Below, piece by piece: positions 28,723 through 37,042 of a stretch of DNA of 64,000 nucleotides (positions are counted from its first letter, which is position 1; the number at the start of each line of letters is the position of its first letter). Both the position numbers and the translations under genes were made by a program. This stretch comes from Gaiellales bacterium (GTDB lineage Bacteria > Actinomycetota > Thermoleophilia > Gaiellales > JAICJC01): positions 126,748-190,747 of the forward strand of contig DASUHM010000002.1 in assembly GCA_036273515.1 (NCBI GenBank), read 5' to 3'. The notes beneath the pieces were generated by a model. It had not been told where the DNA came from. It did not search any database and saw nothing but the letters and a program-made list of their open reading frames with translations.

Positions 28723-29012
28723 CTCCCACCCAGGCGACACTCCGGACACGGCACGACGGCCGCGAGATCCTGGCCGCCAGGCCGCCCCAGCCGACCTGGT
28801 GCGCTGACGTGTGCCCGAAGGGCGCGTGCATCAGGCGCCGACCGGCTCCCAATGGGCCGTCTCCTGACCGGCTGTGTGATTTGTGACAAGGAGGGGTATG
28901 TACTGGCGCGTCCCGGGCGGCTGAACCCTCGCTCAGGACGCGTCAGAACCTCGGCGGGTCAGCCTCGAGTATCCGGCCCGGCGGGACCCCACCATCTCGG
29001 CGAGGAGGCACA

Positions 29013-29468
29013 ATGAAACAGAGAACCAGATGGGCGGCAGTCGCGTTTCTTGCCGTCGTCGCGGTGGCGGTTGCGGCAGCCGTAGGGTCGGCCTCGGCCG
29101 GCGGTCGCGTGCTGCACTTCCATCTTCAGGGCGGCTCGTCGACGTTCGTGAATGTCGCGGGCAAGAACACGCCCGCGGTCGGCGATGAGGTCATCCTCAA
29201 GCAGCCGGTATGGCGCGACGGCCATCGAGTTGGCACGAGCATCGTCACGATCGTGTTGACGGGCGGCCAGACCGACCAACTTCACGCCAGCCTTGCACTC
29301 CGCGGTGGCGAGATCGACGCGGGTGGTGTGCAGCTGACCAACGGCAATCGCTTCACGCTGCCGATCATCGGCGGAACTGGCGCGTACGTCGGCGCCAACG
29401 GACAGGTGCTGGTTCACACGCTCCAGGGCAACGGCAACCCGACCGATCTGACCATCGAGCTCGAGTAA
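29013..29468 (+). CDS. Secreted protein with allene-oxide-cyclase/dirigent-like barrel
   Basis: 151 residues. A clear Sec signal peptide (MKQRTRWAAVAFLAVVAVAV... to SASAG) precedes a beta-rich domain: GSSTFVNVAG, VGDEVILKQPVW, GTSIVTIVLTG, GGEIDAGGVQL, PIIGGTGAYVGANGQV. The GGTGAYxGAxG turn is typical of the allene oxide cyclase barrel and dirigent folds, which in bacteria occur in secreted proteins of unknown function. The ATG has a good ribosome site (GAGGAGG, 4-base spacing). A 290-base gap to the tRNA precedes it, in which I see only a weak TATGTA -10 candidate at 28897-28902. Confidence 0.75.
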   Translation: MKQRTRWAAVAFLAVVAVAVAAAVGSASAGGRVLHFHLQGGSSTFVNVAGKNTPAVGDEVILKQPVWRDGHRVGTSIVTIVLTGGQTDQLHASLALRGGEIDAGGVQLTNGNRFTLPIIGGTGAYVGANGQVLVHTLQGNGNPTDLTIELE

Positions 29469-29823
29469 CCGCCCCCGAACCGCCTACGCGCGTGAGGTGG
29501 GGCACGGCGTAGGCGGGCCGGAGGGCTGCGGCCCCGGCCCGCCACTTTGGGACGGGGTCGGCCTGTCGCGGCGGCCGGACTGGTTCGGTCGACCTGAAAC
29601 GCGGCGTTCGAGACCGACTTGGTAGGGTCGTCGAGTGCTCGTCCTCGTACACCGGCTGCGTACGCGGATACGGCAGCTCATCCACCGCCTGCAAGGGCCT
29701 CGCGGCTAGCGGTTCCGCGCCGGCCTGGGCCGCAGCCGGCACCGGACGAGAAGATTGGCCGTCATGGCGGCGTCAGGTCGGCGCCGTCAGGCATGTCGGC
29801 GTGCATCAGCCAGGCCGGAGCGG
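29469..29823. other. 355-base gap between the secreted-protein gene and the PiT operon
   Basis: It holds a strong GC hairpin (GGCGGGCCGG at 29512-29521, CCGGCCCGCC at 29534-29543) that probably ends the secreted-protein transcript, and one short candidate reading frame at 29635. The rest shows no feature I can support. Confidence 0.6.
29635..29709 (+). CDS. Candidate 24-residue basic small protein
   Basis: A GTG frame of 25 codons ending in TAG reads a mix of Leu/Val/Ile and Arg (for example VLVLVHRLRTRIRQLIHRL), which would form a cationic amphipathic helix. TAGGGT stands exactly 6 bases before the GTG, the same leaderless layout as many genes in this window. There is no ribosome-binding site and no homology judgement is possible at this length; a chance frame cannot be excluded. 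Confidence 0.25.
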   Translation: MLVLVHRLRTRIRQLIHRLQGPRG

Positions 29824-30201
29824 TCAGGCCTTCGCTTCTCCGCCCTTCGCTTCTCCGCTCTCCGGTCGAGGCTCGTCCTCGGCAATGGTGAATCCGACGG
29901 ACCGCTTCGGCGCCTCGGGTGGGCGATGCGTGATGATGACTTGCTCGATCGCGCCGGCGGCGACGCCTCGGGTGCTGCCATCCTCGAGCCTGAACTTGAC
30001 CCAGGTGATCCCGGGCGAGACGGTCGAGACCGGGAACGCATCGCCGCTGAAGAGGCGGACGAGCACGTAGACCTCTCCATGCTCCTCGAAAAACTCGTGT
30101 GCCGATTCGGTCAGGCGGTTCCACACCACCGCATCGAACGCGGGAGCCCGCCCGTAATAGCTCAGCTCGGAGTCGTTGAATGACCTTGGGCCAGTCGACA
30201 T
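29824..30201 (-). CDS. Hypothetical protein, third gene of the PiT operon
   Basis: 125 residues, soluble and mixed alpha/beta, with SAHEFFEEHGEVYVLVRLFSG in the middle and a disordered charged C-terminus rich in Glu, Lys and Gly. I recognise no family. The ATG directly abuts the TAG of the preceding 76-residue membrane-protein gene (TAGATG), so it is cotranscribed with the phosphate permease. A role as a cytoplasmic partner of the permease is possible but rests on position only. Confidence 0.65.
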   Translation of the reverse strand: MSTGPRSFNDSELSYYGRAPAFDAVVWNRLTESAHEFFEEHGEVYVLVRLFSGDAFPVSTVSPGITWVKFRLEDGSTRGVAAGAIEQVIITHRPPEAPKRSVGFTIAEDEPRPESGEAKGGEAKA

Positions 30202-30432
30202 CTATCGCTGGACGAGCGCGTAGATGCCGATTGCGACCAGGATGGCCAGCGTCCCGGCCGCCACGGCGATGAGCGTGTTGCCGAGCGCGACGGCGCCGCC
30301 GTCGCGGCGATCGAGCCCGGCGATCCCGACCGCAACCGCGCTCGGTGCGACGAGCGAGGCGAGCAGGGTCGCGGCGACGATGCGGGCCAGATCGCCGGCC
30401 GGGAGATAGCTCGAGAGCGAGAGCAGGATCAT
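30202..30432 (-). CDS. Small two-helix membrane protein, second gene of the PiT operon
   Basis: 76 residues with two hydrophobic helices (about residues 15-33 and 52-73) separated by a charged loop GLDRRDGGAV. The ATG overlaps the permease TGA (ATGA at 30432-30429). No family is recognised. Size and coupling suggest an accessory subunit of the PiT transporter; typical PiT operons instead carry a PhoU-like DUF47 protein, which is absent here. Confidence 0.7.
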   Translation of the reverse strand: MILLSLSSYLPAGDLARIVAATLLASLVAPSAVAVGIAGLDRRDGGAVALGNTLIAVAAGTLAILVAIGIYALVQR

Positions 30433-31580
30433 GGGGTGACGACGACCGGCGCAAGTGCCTCGCCGGCCACCGGGACTTCCACTTCGTCGAGGACGTTTTC
30501 GGCGGTGACGTTGGTGCGATGGGCCATGCGGAAGATGACAGCCAGCACCACCGCCGTGATGATGGACACGGCGATGACCCCGGTGGTCGCGCTCGAGAAC
30601 GCCGCCACCATCTCCTCGGCCGATGCGCCGATGAGGCCGGCGGCGGGAACGGTGAGGCCCCAGGCGACCACCATGCGCCGGACGACCAGCCAGTGGACGA
30701 TGCCGTCGCGGCGGGCGAGGCCCGTGCCGATGACGCCGCCCGAGACGACCTGGGTGGTCGACAACGAGAACCCGAAGAAGCTCGACGCGAGGATCGTCGT
30801 GGCGCTCGCCGTCTCCGCCGAGAATCCCTGGGGCGGCGCGACGGGTGTGACCTTCGTCCCCAGAGTGCGGATGACGCGCCAACCACCGGAGAACGTTCCG
30901 AGCGCAACCGCCACCGCGCAGGTCACGATCACCCAGGTGGGAACTCCGGATCCCGGTGCGAGGCGCCCTCCGGCCACCAGGGTGAGCACGATGACGCCCA
31001 TCGTCTTCTGCGCGTCGTTGGTGCCGTGCGCCAGTGCGACCAGCGAGCTGGACAGGATCTGGCTGAGACGGAACCCCCGCGCCACGCTCGCCTCGCTCCG
31101 CCGCCGCGTCGAGCGGTACGCCACACGGGTGGCAACCAGTGCGGCCAGGCCACAGACGAACGGCGCCACCAATGCCGGGACGATCACCTTCGACGCGAGC
31201 CCGCTCCAGAGGACGCCCGCGGTGCCCTCGGCCACCAGGACCGATCCGATCACACCGCCCACCAGCGCGTGCGACGACGACGAGGGAATCCCGGCGTACC
31301 ACGTGAGCACGTTCCACACGATCGCCCCGATGAGGCCCGCGAAGATCACCGGGACCGTGATCATGCCCTGATCGACGATCCCGCTCGCGATCGTCGCGGC
31401 GACCGCCACCGACAGGAATGCGCCGATCAGGTTCAGCAGGGCGGCGAGTGCCACCGCACGGCGGGGCGGGAGCGCCTCCGTCGCGATCGTGGTCGCCATC
31501 GCGTTCGCCGTGTCATGGAACCCGTTGGTGAAGTTGAACACCAACGCCGTGGCCACCGTCAGGATCACGAGCCCGAGCAC
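30429..31580 (-). CDS. PiT-family inorganic phosphate transporter
   Basis: 383 residues with about ten membrane helices in two inverted halves. The duplicated PHO4 signatures are NFTNGFHDTANAMAT (about residue 16) and ALAHGTNDAQKTMG (about residue 190), with GIPSSSSHALVGG as the hairpin loop and FSLSTTQVVSGG its counterpart. It imports phosphate, usually as a metal-phosphate complex, using the proton or sodium gradient. The GTG start is divergent from the antiporter gene with a 151-base gap. Two small partner genes follow in one operon. Confidence 0.92.
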   Translation of the reverse strand: MLGLVILTVATALVFNFTNGFHDTANAMATTIATEALPPRRAVALAALLNLIGAFLSVAVAATIASGIVDQGMITVPVIFAGLIGAIVWNVLTWYAGIPSSSSHALVGGVIGSVLVAEGTAGVLWSGLASKVIVPALVAPFVCGLAALVATRVAYRSTRRRSEASVARGFRLSQILSSSLVALAHGTNDAQKTMGVIVLTLVAGGRLAPGSGVPTWVIVTCAVAVALGTFSGGWRVIRTLGTKVTPVAPPQGFSAETASATTILASSFFGFSLSTTQVVSGGVIGTGLARRDGIVHWLVVRRMVVAWGLTVPAAGLIGASAEEMVAAFSSATTGVIAVSIITAVVLAVIFRMAHRTNVTAENVLDEVEVPVAGEALAPVVVTP

Positions 31581-31731
31581 AACTCATTCTTACCACCGAG
31601 CCAGCGGCAGGACTATCCCCAACGTTCACCCTAACCGGGTGATCGCCGCGAGACACGGCTGCGACCACCACGAGCGTGGTTTCGCCCATTCGGGATGGGC
31701 TCTGCGCTCGCACCCTTGAAACGATGCCGCA

Positions 31732-33009
31732 GTGCAATGGGCGCTCGTCCTGGTCTCGCTTGCCCTGCTCGGCGTCGCCGCCGTCTCGCGGAGGCTGGTG
31801 GGGACGCCGGTCACTCCGGCGATCCTGTTCGTCGGCTTCGGCCTGTTGGTCGGGCCGTCCGGCCTCGGCGGGATCGACCTCTCGAGCAGCGATTCGGCCG
31901 TGCGCGTGCTGGCGGAGGCCACCCTGGCGATGGTCTTGTTCTGCGACGCGGCGCGGGTCGACCTCGGCCAGCTGCGCCGCGCGGTCGGGGTGCCGCTGCG
32001 GCTGCTGGGCGTCGGGCTGCCCCTGACGATCCTGTTCGGCGCGGCGGCCGCGGCGGTGCTCTTCGGCCGCCTGACCGCCGGCGAGGCGCTGATCCTCGGC
32101 ATCGTGCTGGCGCCGACCGACGCCGCGCTGGGGCAGGCGGTCGTCACCGAGCCGCGCGTGCCGCAACGGATCCGCCAGGGGCTGAACGTCGAGAGCGGCC
32201 TGAACGACGGCATCTGCGTGCCGCTCCTGTTCGCCGCCGTCGCCCTGGCCGATCTCGAGTCCGACATCTCCGGCGGCCGCGGCGCCGGGACGCTCGTGCT
32301 CGAGGAGATCGGCTACGGCGTGATCGGCGGTGCCGTCGCCGGGGTCGGGATCGCCCTGCTCATACGCACCGCGGGGAGACGGGGTCTGATCGACACCCAG
32401 TGGTTTCCGGTCATCCCGGCCGCCGGTGCGGGGCTCGCCTACGGGATCGCGAGCGCGACGGGGGGATCGGGCTTCATCGCCGCGTTCGTCGCGGGCGCCG
32501 CATTCCGCCTCGCGCTCGGTCGCGACCCGGAGCGGCTGAACCGGCTCACCGAGGAGGTGGGCGACGTCCTGAACGGCGTCACCTTCATCCTGTTCGGCGC
32601 GATCCTGCTCGGTCCGGTCCTCACCGCCCTGAGCTGGCAGCTGGTCGTCTACGCGGCCCTCAGCCTCACGCTCGTGCGCATGATCCCCGTCGCGATCTCG
32701 ATGTGGGGCACGCACGCCGGGCGTCCGACGCTGGGCTTCCTCGGCTGGTTCGGCCCCCGCGGCCTGGCATCGATCGTGTTCGCCGTCATCGTGGTCGAGG
32801 AGTCGCATCTGCCGCACGAGCACCTGATCGTCGACGCCGTGTACCTCACCGTCGGCCTCTCCGTGCTCGCACACGGCCTCACGGCGAGCCCGTTCGCCGG
32901 CCGCTACGCCGCCTGGTACGAGTCGCATCCCGAGGAGCAGCGCCCGGCCATGGAGAGTGCCGCCACCGACCTCACCCGTCCCCGCGGCGCCCTGCGCGAG
33001 GCTTCCTAG
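31732..33009 (+). CDS. Na+/H+ antiporter, CPA1 (NhaP-like) family
   Basis: 425 residues and about 12 membrane helices. VLAPTDAALGQAVV is the ion-binding unwound helix with Thr-Asp, and GLNVESGLNDGICVPLL supplies the second conserved Asp (E-S-x-x-N-D motif of CPA1). FGPRGLASIVFAV is the conserved Arg-containing helix. It exchanges cytoplasmic sodium or potassium for protons. A hydrophilic tail of about 35 residues follows the last helix. It is read divergently from the phosphate permease; shared control is possible but no operator was recognised. Confidence 0.9.
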   Translation: MQWALVLVSLALLGVAAVSRRLVGTPVTPAILFVGFGLLVGPSGLGGIDLSSSDSAVRVLAEATLAMVLFCDAARVDLGQLRRAVGVPLRLLGVGLPLTILFGAAAAAVLFGRLTAGEALILGIVLAPTDAALGQAVVTEPRVPQRIRQGLNVESGLNDGICVPLLFAAVALADLESDISGGRGAGTLVLEEIGYGVIGGAVAGVGIALLIRTAGRRGLIDTQWFPVIPAAGAGLAYGIASATGGSGFIAAFVAGAAFRLALGRDPERLNRLTEEVGDVLNGVTFILFGAILLGPVLTALSWQLVVYAALSLTLVRMIPVAISMWGTHAGRPTLGFLGWFGPRGLASIVFAVIVVEESHLPHEHLIVDAVYLTVGLSVLAHGLTASPFAGRYAAWYESHPEEQRPAMESAATDLTRPRGALREAS

Positions 33010-33062
33010 CGGCTGCACCTCCGGAGTGGGGTTATCCGTACGTCGATGCACGAGCCCGCACG

Positions 33063-33887
33063 ATGGCCGCGCGCCCGCCCATGCGTGAAGCTGGCCCGAT
33101 GCGCGTCGCACTCCCACACCGACTGGGCTCGCTGCTCCCCCGCGGCCCACTGGACCTCGTGCGCCAGATCGCGATCGTCTCGCTCTTCGACATCGCCTAC
33201 GAGCTGTCGCGGGTCGTCGCGACGGGCGACCGCGGCGCCGCGTTCGCCCACGCCCACAGCGTCGTCGACACCGAGCGGTCGCTCGGCATCTTCCGCGAGC
33301 TCTCGGTGCAGCGGTTCGCGCTCCACGCGCCCGGGATCGTGCTCGACGTCGCCAACTGGACGTACTTCAACGCCCAGTTCACCGTCACGTTCGCGTTCCT
33401 GCTCTGGGCCTACCTGCGCCACACCGACCGGTACACGACGATCCGCAACACGGTCATCGCGGCCGATGCGATCGGGCTGATCGGCTATCTCGGCTACCCG
33501 ACGGCGCCGCCGCGGATGCTGCCGCGGCTCGGGTTCACCGACACGCTCAACCAGGCCGCCGTGAACCACCACTCCGGTGCGATCGCCTCGCTCGCGAACC
33601 CCTACGCGGCGATGCCGAGCCTGCACACGGCCTATGCGCTGATCTTCGGCGTCTCCGGCGTCGTCCTCGCCCGGCGCTGGTGGGTCCGCGGCATGTGGGC
33701 GCTCTACCCGGGCCTCGTCGTCTTCTCGATCATCGCGACCGCGAACCACTTCGTGCTCGACGCGGTCGCAGGCGCGGCCGTGGCCGCCCTCGCCGGCACG
33801 CTCACGATGGTCGTGCTCCCGCGGGTGACCCGGACGGGCCGGCCGCGGACCGCGCCGACGCTTCGGCCCGACCGCGCGTGCGCCTGA
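33063..33887 (+). CDS. PAP2-superfamily membrane phosphatase/phosphotransferase
   Basis: 274 residues, about six helices. The PAP2 catalytic signatures are YPTAPPRML, MPSLHTAYAL and ATANHFVLDAVAG (R-x-x, S-x-H, H-x-x-x-D order). The layout resembles the inositol-phosphoceramide-synthase-like branch common in actinobacteria. Such enzymes move or remove phosphate head groups on lipids or polyprenols. An internal ATG at 33099 is an alternative start. It stands 53 bases after the antiporter gene on the same strand. Confidence 0.85.
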   Translation: MAARPPMREAGPMRVALPHRLGSLLPRGPLDLVRQIAIVSLFDIAYELSRVVATGDRGAAFAHAHSVVDTERSLGIFRELSVQRFALHAPGIVLDVANWTYFNAQFTVTFAFLLWAYLRHTDRYTTIRNTVIAADAIGLIGYLGYPTAPPRMLPRLGFTDTLNQAAVNHHSGAIASLANPYAAMPSLHTAYALIFGVSGVVLARRWWVRGMWALYPGLVVFSIIATANHFVLDAVAGAAVAALAGTLTMVVLPRVTRTGRPRTAPTLRPDRACA

Positions 33888-33891
33888 GGAG

Positions 33892-34275
33892 CTAGGCCCC
33901 CTCGGCGTACTGCGGCGCGTTCCCCCCGATCTCCATCCAGTCGGCCTTGTAGGCGACCTGGAGGTGGAACGCCGGCTCCATGTCGAGCTCGCGCATCAGG
34001 CCGGCGGCGACGAAGTACTTCTCGCCGAGGTCGTCGTAGAGGCTCGAGCCGCAGTTGCTGCAGAAGTGCCGCGGGGCGAACTCGCTCTCGTAGCGGCTGA
34101 CGAGCTCCTCGCCCTTCGTGAAGCGGAAGTTCTCCTTCGCGACGACCACACCGGCGAGGCTCGAGCCGGTCCAGCGCTGGCAGCGGGTGCAGTGGCAATA
34201 GCCGAGGGCTTCCGGATCCGAGACCTCGTACTCGATCTTGCCGCAGAGGCAGGCTCCCGTGAGCGTCTCACTCAT
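33892..34275 (-). CDS. GFA/CENP-V-domain protein
   Basis: 127 residues with the zinc pattern of the glutathione-dependent-formaldehyde-activating (GFA) family: CLCGKIEYEV, YCHCTRCQR and FCSNCGSSLY. Two zinc ions are expected, one structural. True Gfa activity has not been confirmed for most members; the domain is best read as a small zinc-dependent carbon-sulfur lyase-like fold. Start supported by AGGGGGT upstream. Convergent with the PAP2 gene, 4 bases apart. Confidence 0.88.
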   Translation of the reverse strand: MSETLTGACLCGKIEYEVSDPEALGYCHCTRCQRWTGSSLAGVVVAKENFRFTKGEELVSRYESEFAPRHFCSNCGSSLYDDLGEKYFVAAGLMRELDMEPAFHLQVAYKADWMEIGGNAPQYAEGA

Positions 34276-34391
34276 CTCTGACCCCCTTGTCGAGTGGTGC
34301 GGGACGATCCGAAGGCAACGCTAGCACCGGCAGCGCGGCGGGGTATGTTCGCCGCCCCGGGCTCAGGTCGGCCCGCGAGACGGCCGATGCC

Positions 34392-34586
34392 ATGGAGATG
34401 GGAGATCCATCCAGAACCTGCGATGTGCACGGCTGTACGCAGCCCGCGGCGCCGCATGCCACCTACTGGATCCCCGGCCTGCCATGGATCCACCTGTGCC
34501 GCGAGCATTGGGCGATGAGCGGCGAGCGCCGAGCGGAGCTTCGGCTGCTGCTCGGGATCGAGCCCGATCCGCCCGAGAGGCGGTAG
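34392..34586 (+). CDS. Small Cys/His-containing hypothetical protein
   Basis: 64 residues: CDVHGCTQPAAPHATYW then LPWIHLCREHWAMSGERR. The spaced Cys and His residues (C-x3-H/C ... C-x2-H) could bind one zinc. No family is recognised. A TATGTT -10-like hexamer at 34346-34351 is suitably placed for the chosen ATG; the start six bases further on (34398) is equally possible. Confidence 0.5.
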   Translation: MEMGDPSRTCDVHGCTQPAAPHATYWIPGLPWIHLCREHWAMSGERRAELRLLLGIEPDPPERR

Positions 34587-34622
34587 TACCATTCCGCGCT
34601 CCGGCAGTTGCTACGGGGGGAG

Positions 34623-34847
34623 ATGAGGGTGGTTGCGCGCTTCCACGGCGGGTTCCTCGACGGCAAGCTCGTCGCCGACTGGGCGGCGCCGCCCGGCTCG
34701 TCCGTCTGGATCGAGCGGGTCGAGGACGGCGTGATCGCGACCGAGCAGCCGCCCGCCGCCGAGACCGGCGAGGCGGCGCCGGGATACGACCACTACGTGC
34801 TGTCAGAGGTCGTCGCCGACCTCGCGGTCTACCACGCTGCGGACTAG
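34623..34847 (+). CDS. Hypothetical protein, 74 residues
   Basis: Reads MRVVARFHGGFLDGKLV and ends HYVLSEVVADLAVYHAAD. The ATG follows a run GGGGGGAG that serves as ribosome-binding site. It looks like a small beta-rich cytoplasmic protein; no family is recognised. Its last 4 bases overlap the convergent anti-sigma factor gene. Confidence 0.55.
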   Translation: MRVVARFHGGFLDGKLVADWAAPPGSSVWIERVEDGVIATEQPPAAETGEAAPGYDHYVLSEVVADLAVYHAAD

Positions 34848-35104
34848 CCGAGCCGGCCCTCCGCCAGGGCGCGGAGGCTGGCGTGCTCCTCGGCGCAGGC
34901 CGGGCAGCCCTGGAGGTGCGCCCGCATGCCGAGGCAGTGGCGCTCGCGCGCGCACTCGGCCGGGCTGACGCAGGCCGGGCAGAGGGCGAACTCGTGCCCG
35001 AGCTCGGCATCGACGTAGCGGTCGAGGAACTCGAAGCAGTCGTCGCAGCCGAGCTCGGGCGGCTCGGGTCCGAGCAGGCGGTCGGCCGTCGGGGGCTCGT
35101 TCAT
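34844..35104 (-). CDS. Zinc-finger anti-sigma factor
   Basis: 86 residues, nearly all taken up by a Cys-rich zinc-binding helix bundle: CDDCFEFLDRYVDAELG, LCPACVSPAEC and the ZAS-type H-x3-C-x2-C (HLQGCPAC). No membrane helix follows, so it should be a soluble, redox- or metal-responsive anti-sigma factor like RsrA rather than a membrane sensor. Its ATG overlaps the stop of the ECF sigma gene, the standard arrangement of a cognate pair. Confidence 0.78.
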   Translation of the reverse strand: MNEPPTADRLLGPEPPELGCDDCFEFLDRYVDAELGHEFALCPACVSPAECARERHCLGMRAHLQGCPACAEEHASLRALAEGRLG

Positions 35105-35727
35105 GGCTCGACCTCCCGGGCGAGGTGGGCACGCAGGTTGCGGCGGGCGTCGTGGAGGGTCTTGTAGATCGCGCCGCGCGTGGTCTGGAGGCGGTCGGCG
35201 AGGACGTCGATGGGCACGTCGTTCAGGGCGATCGCGACCAGGATCTCGCGCTGGTGCGGGCTGAGGACTTCGCGGATCGCGGCAGCGATCGCCCGCAGCC
35301 GCTCCGCGTCGTCGGGGTCGGCAGCCGCAACGGCCGGCGCCAGCCGCGTCCAGGCCTCGGGCTCGAGCGTGATCTCGCGGTGCTGCCAGGCCCGCCGGCG
35401 GGCCTTCACGGACGCCTCGAGGATCGCGAACTTCGCCGCCCAGGTGGTGAAGCGGCTGTCGCCCCGGAACGTCGGCAGCTTGCGCATGACCGCCAGGAGC
35501 GCGTCGTCGGCGGCCTGCATCGCCATGTCGTCGAGCTCCGCCCCCGGGACGTCGCGGAGCGCCGCGCGGCGGCGGCCGAGCTCGAAGCGGACGGCACGCA
35601 GCAGGAACGCATGGAGCCGAGCCACGTCCATGTCGCGCTGGCCGCTCGGGAGGCTGAGCCCGCGCACCCACGCGCGCGAGTCCGGGTCGAGCGGCGCGGA
35701 CGCCGCCGTTGCGCGGGCCGGCTCCAC
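35101..35727 (-). CDS. ECF-type RNA polymerase sigma factor
   Basis: 208 residues. Region 2 shows DDMAMQAADDALLAVMRKLPTF and SRFTTWAAKFAILEA; region 4 shows LSPHQREILVAIALNDVPID and LQTTRGAIYKTLHDARRNL. The GTG at 35727 is preceded by TACGGT and 7 bases, so it would be read from a leaderless message; a GGAGG touches the start codon too closely to act as a ribosome site. Coupled to the zinc anti-sigma gene. The regulon is unknown; no clear ECF autoregulatory promoter was seen. Confidence 0.88.
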   Translation of the reverse strand: MEPARATAASAPLDPDSRAWVRGLSLPSGQRDMDVARLHAFLLRAVRFELGRRRAALRDVPGAELDDMAMQAADDALLAVMRKLPTFRGDSRFTTWAAKFAILEASVKARRRAWQHREITLEPEAWTRLAPAVAAADPDDAERLRAIAAAIREVLSPHQREILVAIALNDVPIDVLADRLQTTRGAIYKTLHDARRNLRAHLAREVEP

Positions 35728-35756
35728 CCTCCGCACCGTATCGGCCGCGTCGCGGC

Positions 35757-35981
35757 TCAGCAAGGGCGTGGCCGCAGGTCGAGGGGAGCCATGATCCGGA
35801 CGGCAACCTCGGGCGGGCACCCGGCCTCGACGAGGTTGATCAGGCCGTGCAGGTCGTACCCACAGTCGCCGGCGAGCATGCCCGCCGTGCGCTCGTCGAA
35901 CCCGGCCGCCTCGAGCCGCCGCTCGCGCCAGCCGGCCACGTCGATCTCGGTCGCGACCCCTGTGTCGGAAACGATCTTCAT
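35757..35981 (-). CDS. Hypothetical protein, 74 residues
   Basis: Starts MKIVSDTGVATEIDVAGWRE and contains AGMLAGDCGYDLHGLINLVEAGCPPEV. The helix pattern is compact and cytoplasmic. No family is recognised. GAGGG precedes the ATG closely. It lies 29 bases upstream of the ECF sigma gene on the same strand, so it could be in the same regulatory unit. Confidence 0.5.
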   Translation of the reverse strand: MKIVSDTGVATEIDVAGWRERRLEAAGFDERTAGMLAGDCGYDLHGLINLVEAGCPPEVAVRIMAPLDLRPRPC

Positions 35982-36097
35982 GCCCTCTTTGCGTCCGCGC
36001 GACGCCGTTCCTTACCCGGCGGCGACACGTAAGAACCGCCCGGGAGCCGACGCTAGAGCCGGGACGCAGTGAACACCTTCGAGGGAAAGGACGCCAC

Positions 36098-36808
36098 ATG
36101 CAAGATGCCAGGCCCAGGGGGCGCCGGCGGCTGATGATGGCGGTCGGCCTGCTCGTCGCCGCCGCCGCGATCGGCATCGCCGTCGGCAAGACCGCAGACG
36201 CCCAGACGCACCGGGCGGCGACCCGCTCGCACGCCGCCGCGACGATGGACATGAGCGGGATGATCACGTCCCGCCAGCTTGCATTTCGAAACTCGATGCG
36301 CATCCTCTGGGAGCAGCATGTCGCCTGGACGCGGCTCGCGATCGTGAGCTTCGCCGGCAACCTGCCCGATCTGCGCGCGACCGAGGCGCGGCTGCTGCGA
36401 AACCAGCACGACATCGGCGCGGCGATCGTGCCGTTCTACGGCCGTGCGGCCGGGCACCGGCTGACCGGTCTCCTGCGGCAGCACATCCTGATCGCCGTGC
36501 GCATCCTCGGCGACGTGAAGTCGGGCGACTCGGCGGCGCTCAAGGCGGACAACGCCGCCTGGTACGCGAACGCGAACCGGATCTCGGCCTTCCTGCACGC
36601 CGCCAACCCGCGCCACTGGCCGCTCGCGGCGCTGCGGGCCATGATGCACCGGCACCTGAAGCTGACCACGAACGAGGCGGTCGCGGAGCTGACCGGCAAG
36701 TTCGGGGCGAGCGTGCACGCCTACGACCAGGTCGAGCACGAGATCCTTGGCATGGCCGACATGCTCAGCACCGGCATCATCGCCCAGTTCCCGGGGCGGT
36801 TCCGCTAG
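36098..36808 (+). CDS. Secreted helical protein of unknown function
   Basis: 236 residues. A basic N-terminus and one hydrophobic helix (about residues 12-30) form a signal peptide or anchor. The mature part is all helical: LAFRNSMRILWEQHVAWTRL, IVPFYGRAAGHRLTGLLRQH and DQVEHEILGMADMLSTGI. Similar secreted proteins occur in Bacillus and actinobacteria and are sometimes misnamed; no function is known. The conserved His/Glu/Tyr positions recall helical-bundle metal proteins, but this is only an impression. It is read divergently from the 74-residue gene; CTTAC/GTAAG arms lie in the 116-base gap (36011-36033). Confidence 0.7.
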   Translation: MQDARPRGRRRLMMAVGLLVAAAAIGIAVGKTADAQTHRAATRSHAAATMDMSGMITSRQLAFRNSMRILWEQHVAWTRLAIVSFAGNLPDLRATEARLLRNQHDIGAAIVPFYGRAAGHRLTGLLRQHILIAVRILGDVKSGDSAALKADNAAWYANANRISAFLHAANPRHWPLAALRAMMHRHLKLTTNEAVAELTGKFGASVHAYDQVEHEILGMADMLSTGIIAQFPGRFR

Positions 36809-36962
36809 AGATGGTCATTCCGCGCCCCGGTGCGTCCCGCAGCCCCACCAGCGACCCGAACCCCCGCCAACAGCCCGACGTCCAGGCGCGCGGGGGCGTG
36901 GAATCACCCATCTTGAACAGCTTCTCACGCAGGTCTCACGGCCGCCGGGAAGACTAGGCGAC

Positions 36963-37018
36963 GACGGCCGGGCCATCCGCCGCGACACTGCCCGCTCGCA
37001 TCGGAAGGCCCGGCCGTC
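36963..37018 (+). repeat. Long-armed inverted repeat upstream of the stress-protein gene
   Basis: GACGGCCGGGCC (36963-36974) and GGCCCGGCCGTC (37007-37018) are an exact 12-base inverted repeat with a 32-base spacer. It lies between the secreted-protein stop and the TACGCT promoter of the universal stress protein, so it could terminate the upstream transcript or be a protein site. Confidence 0.65.
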
Positions 37019-37042
37019 CGTCTGGGACCCTACGCTTCCCCC

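Noticed and set aside
28723-29012. Riboswitch in the gap before the secreted-protein gene
   Set aside because: Only weak short inverted repeats (GCGCGTCC/GGACGCGT) were found and no conserved riboswitch core could be recognised.
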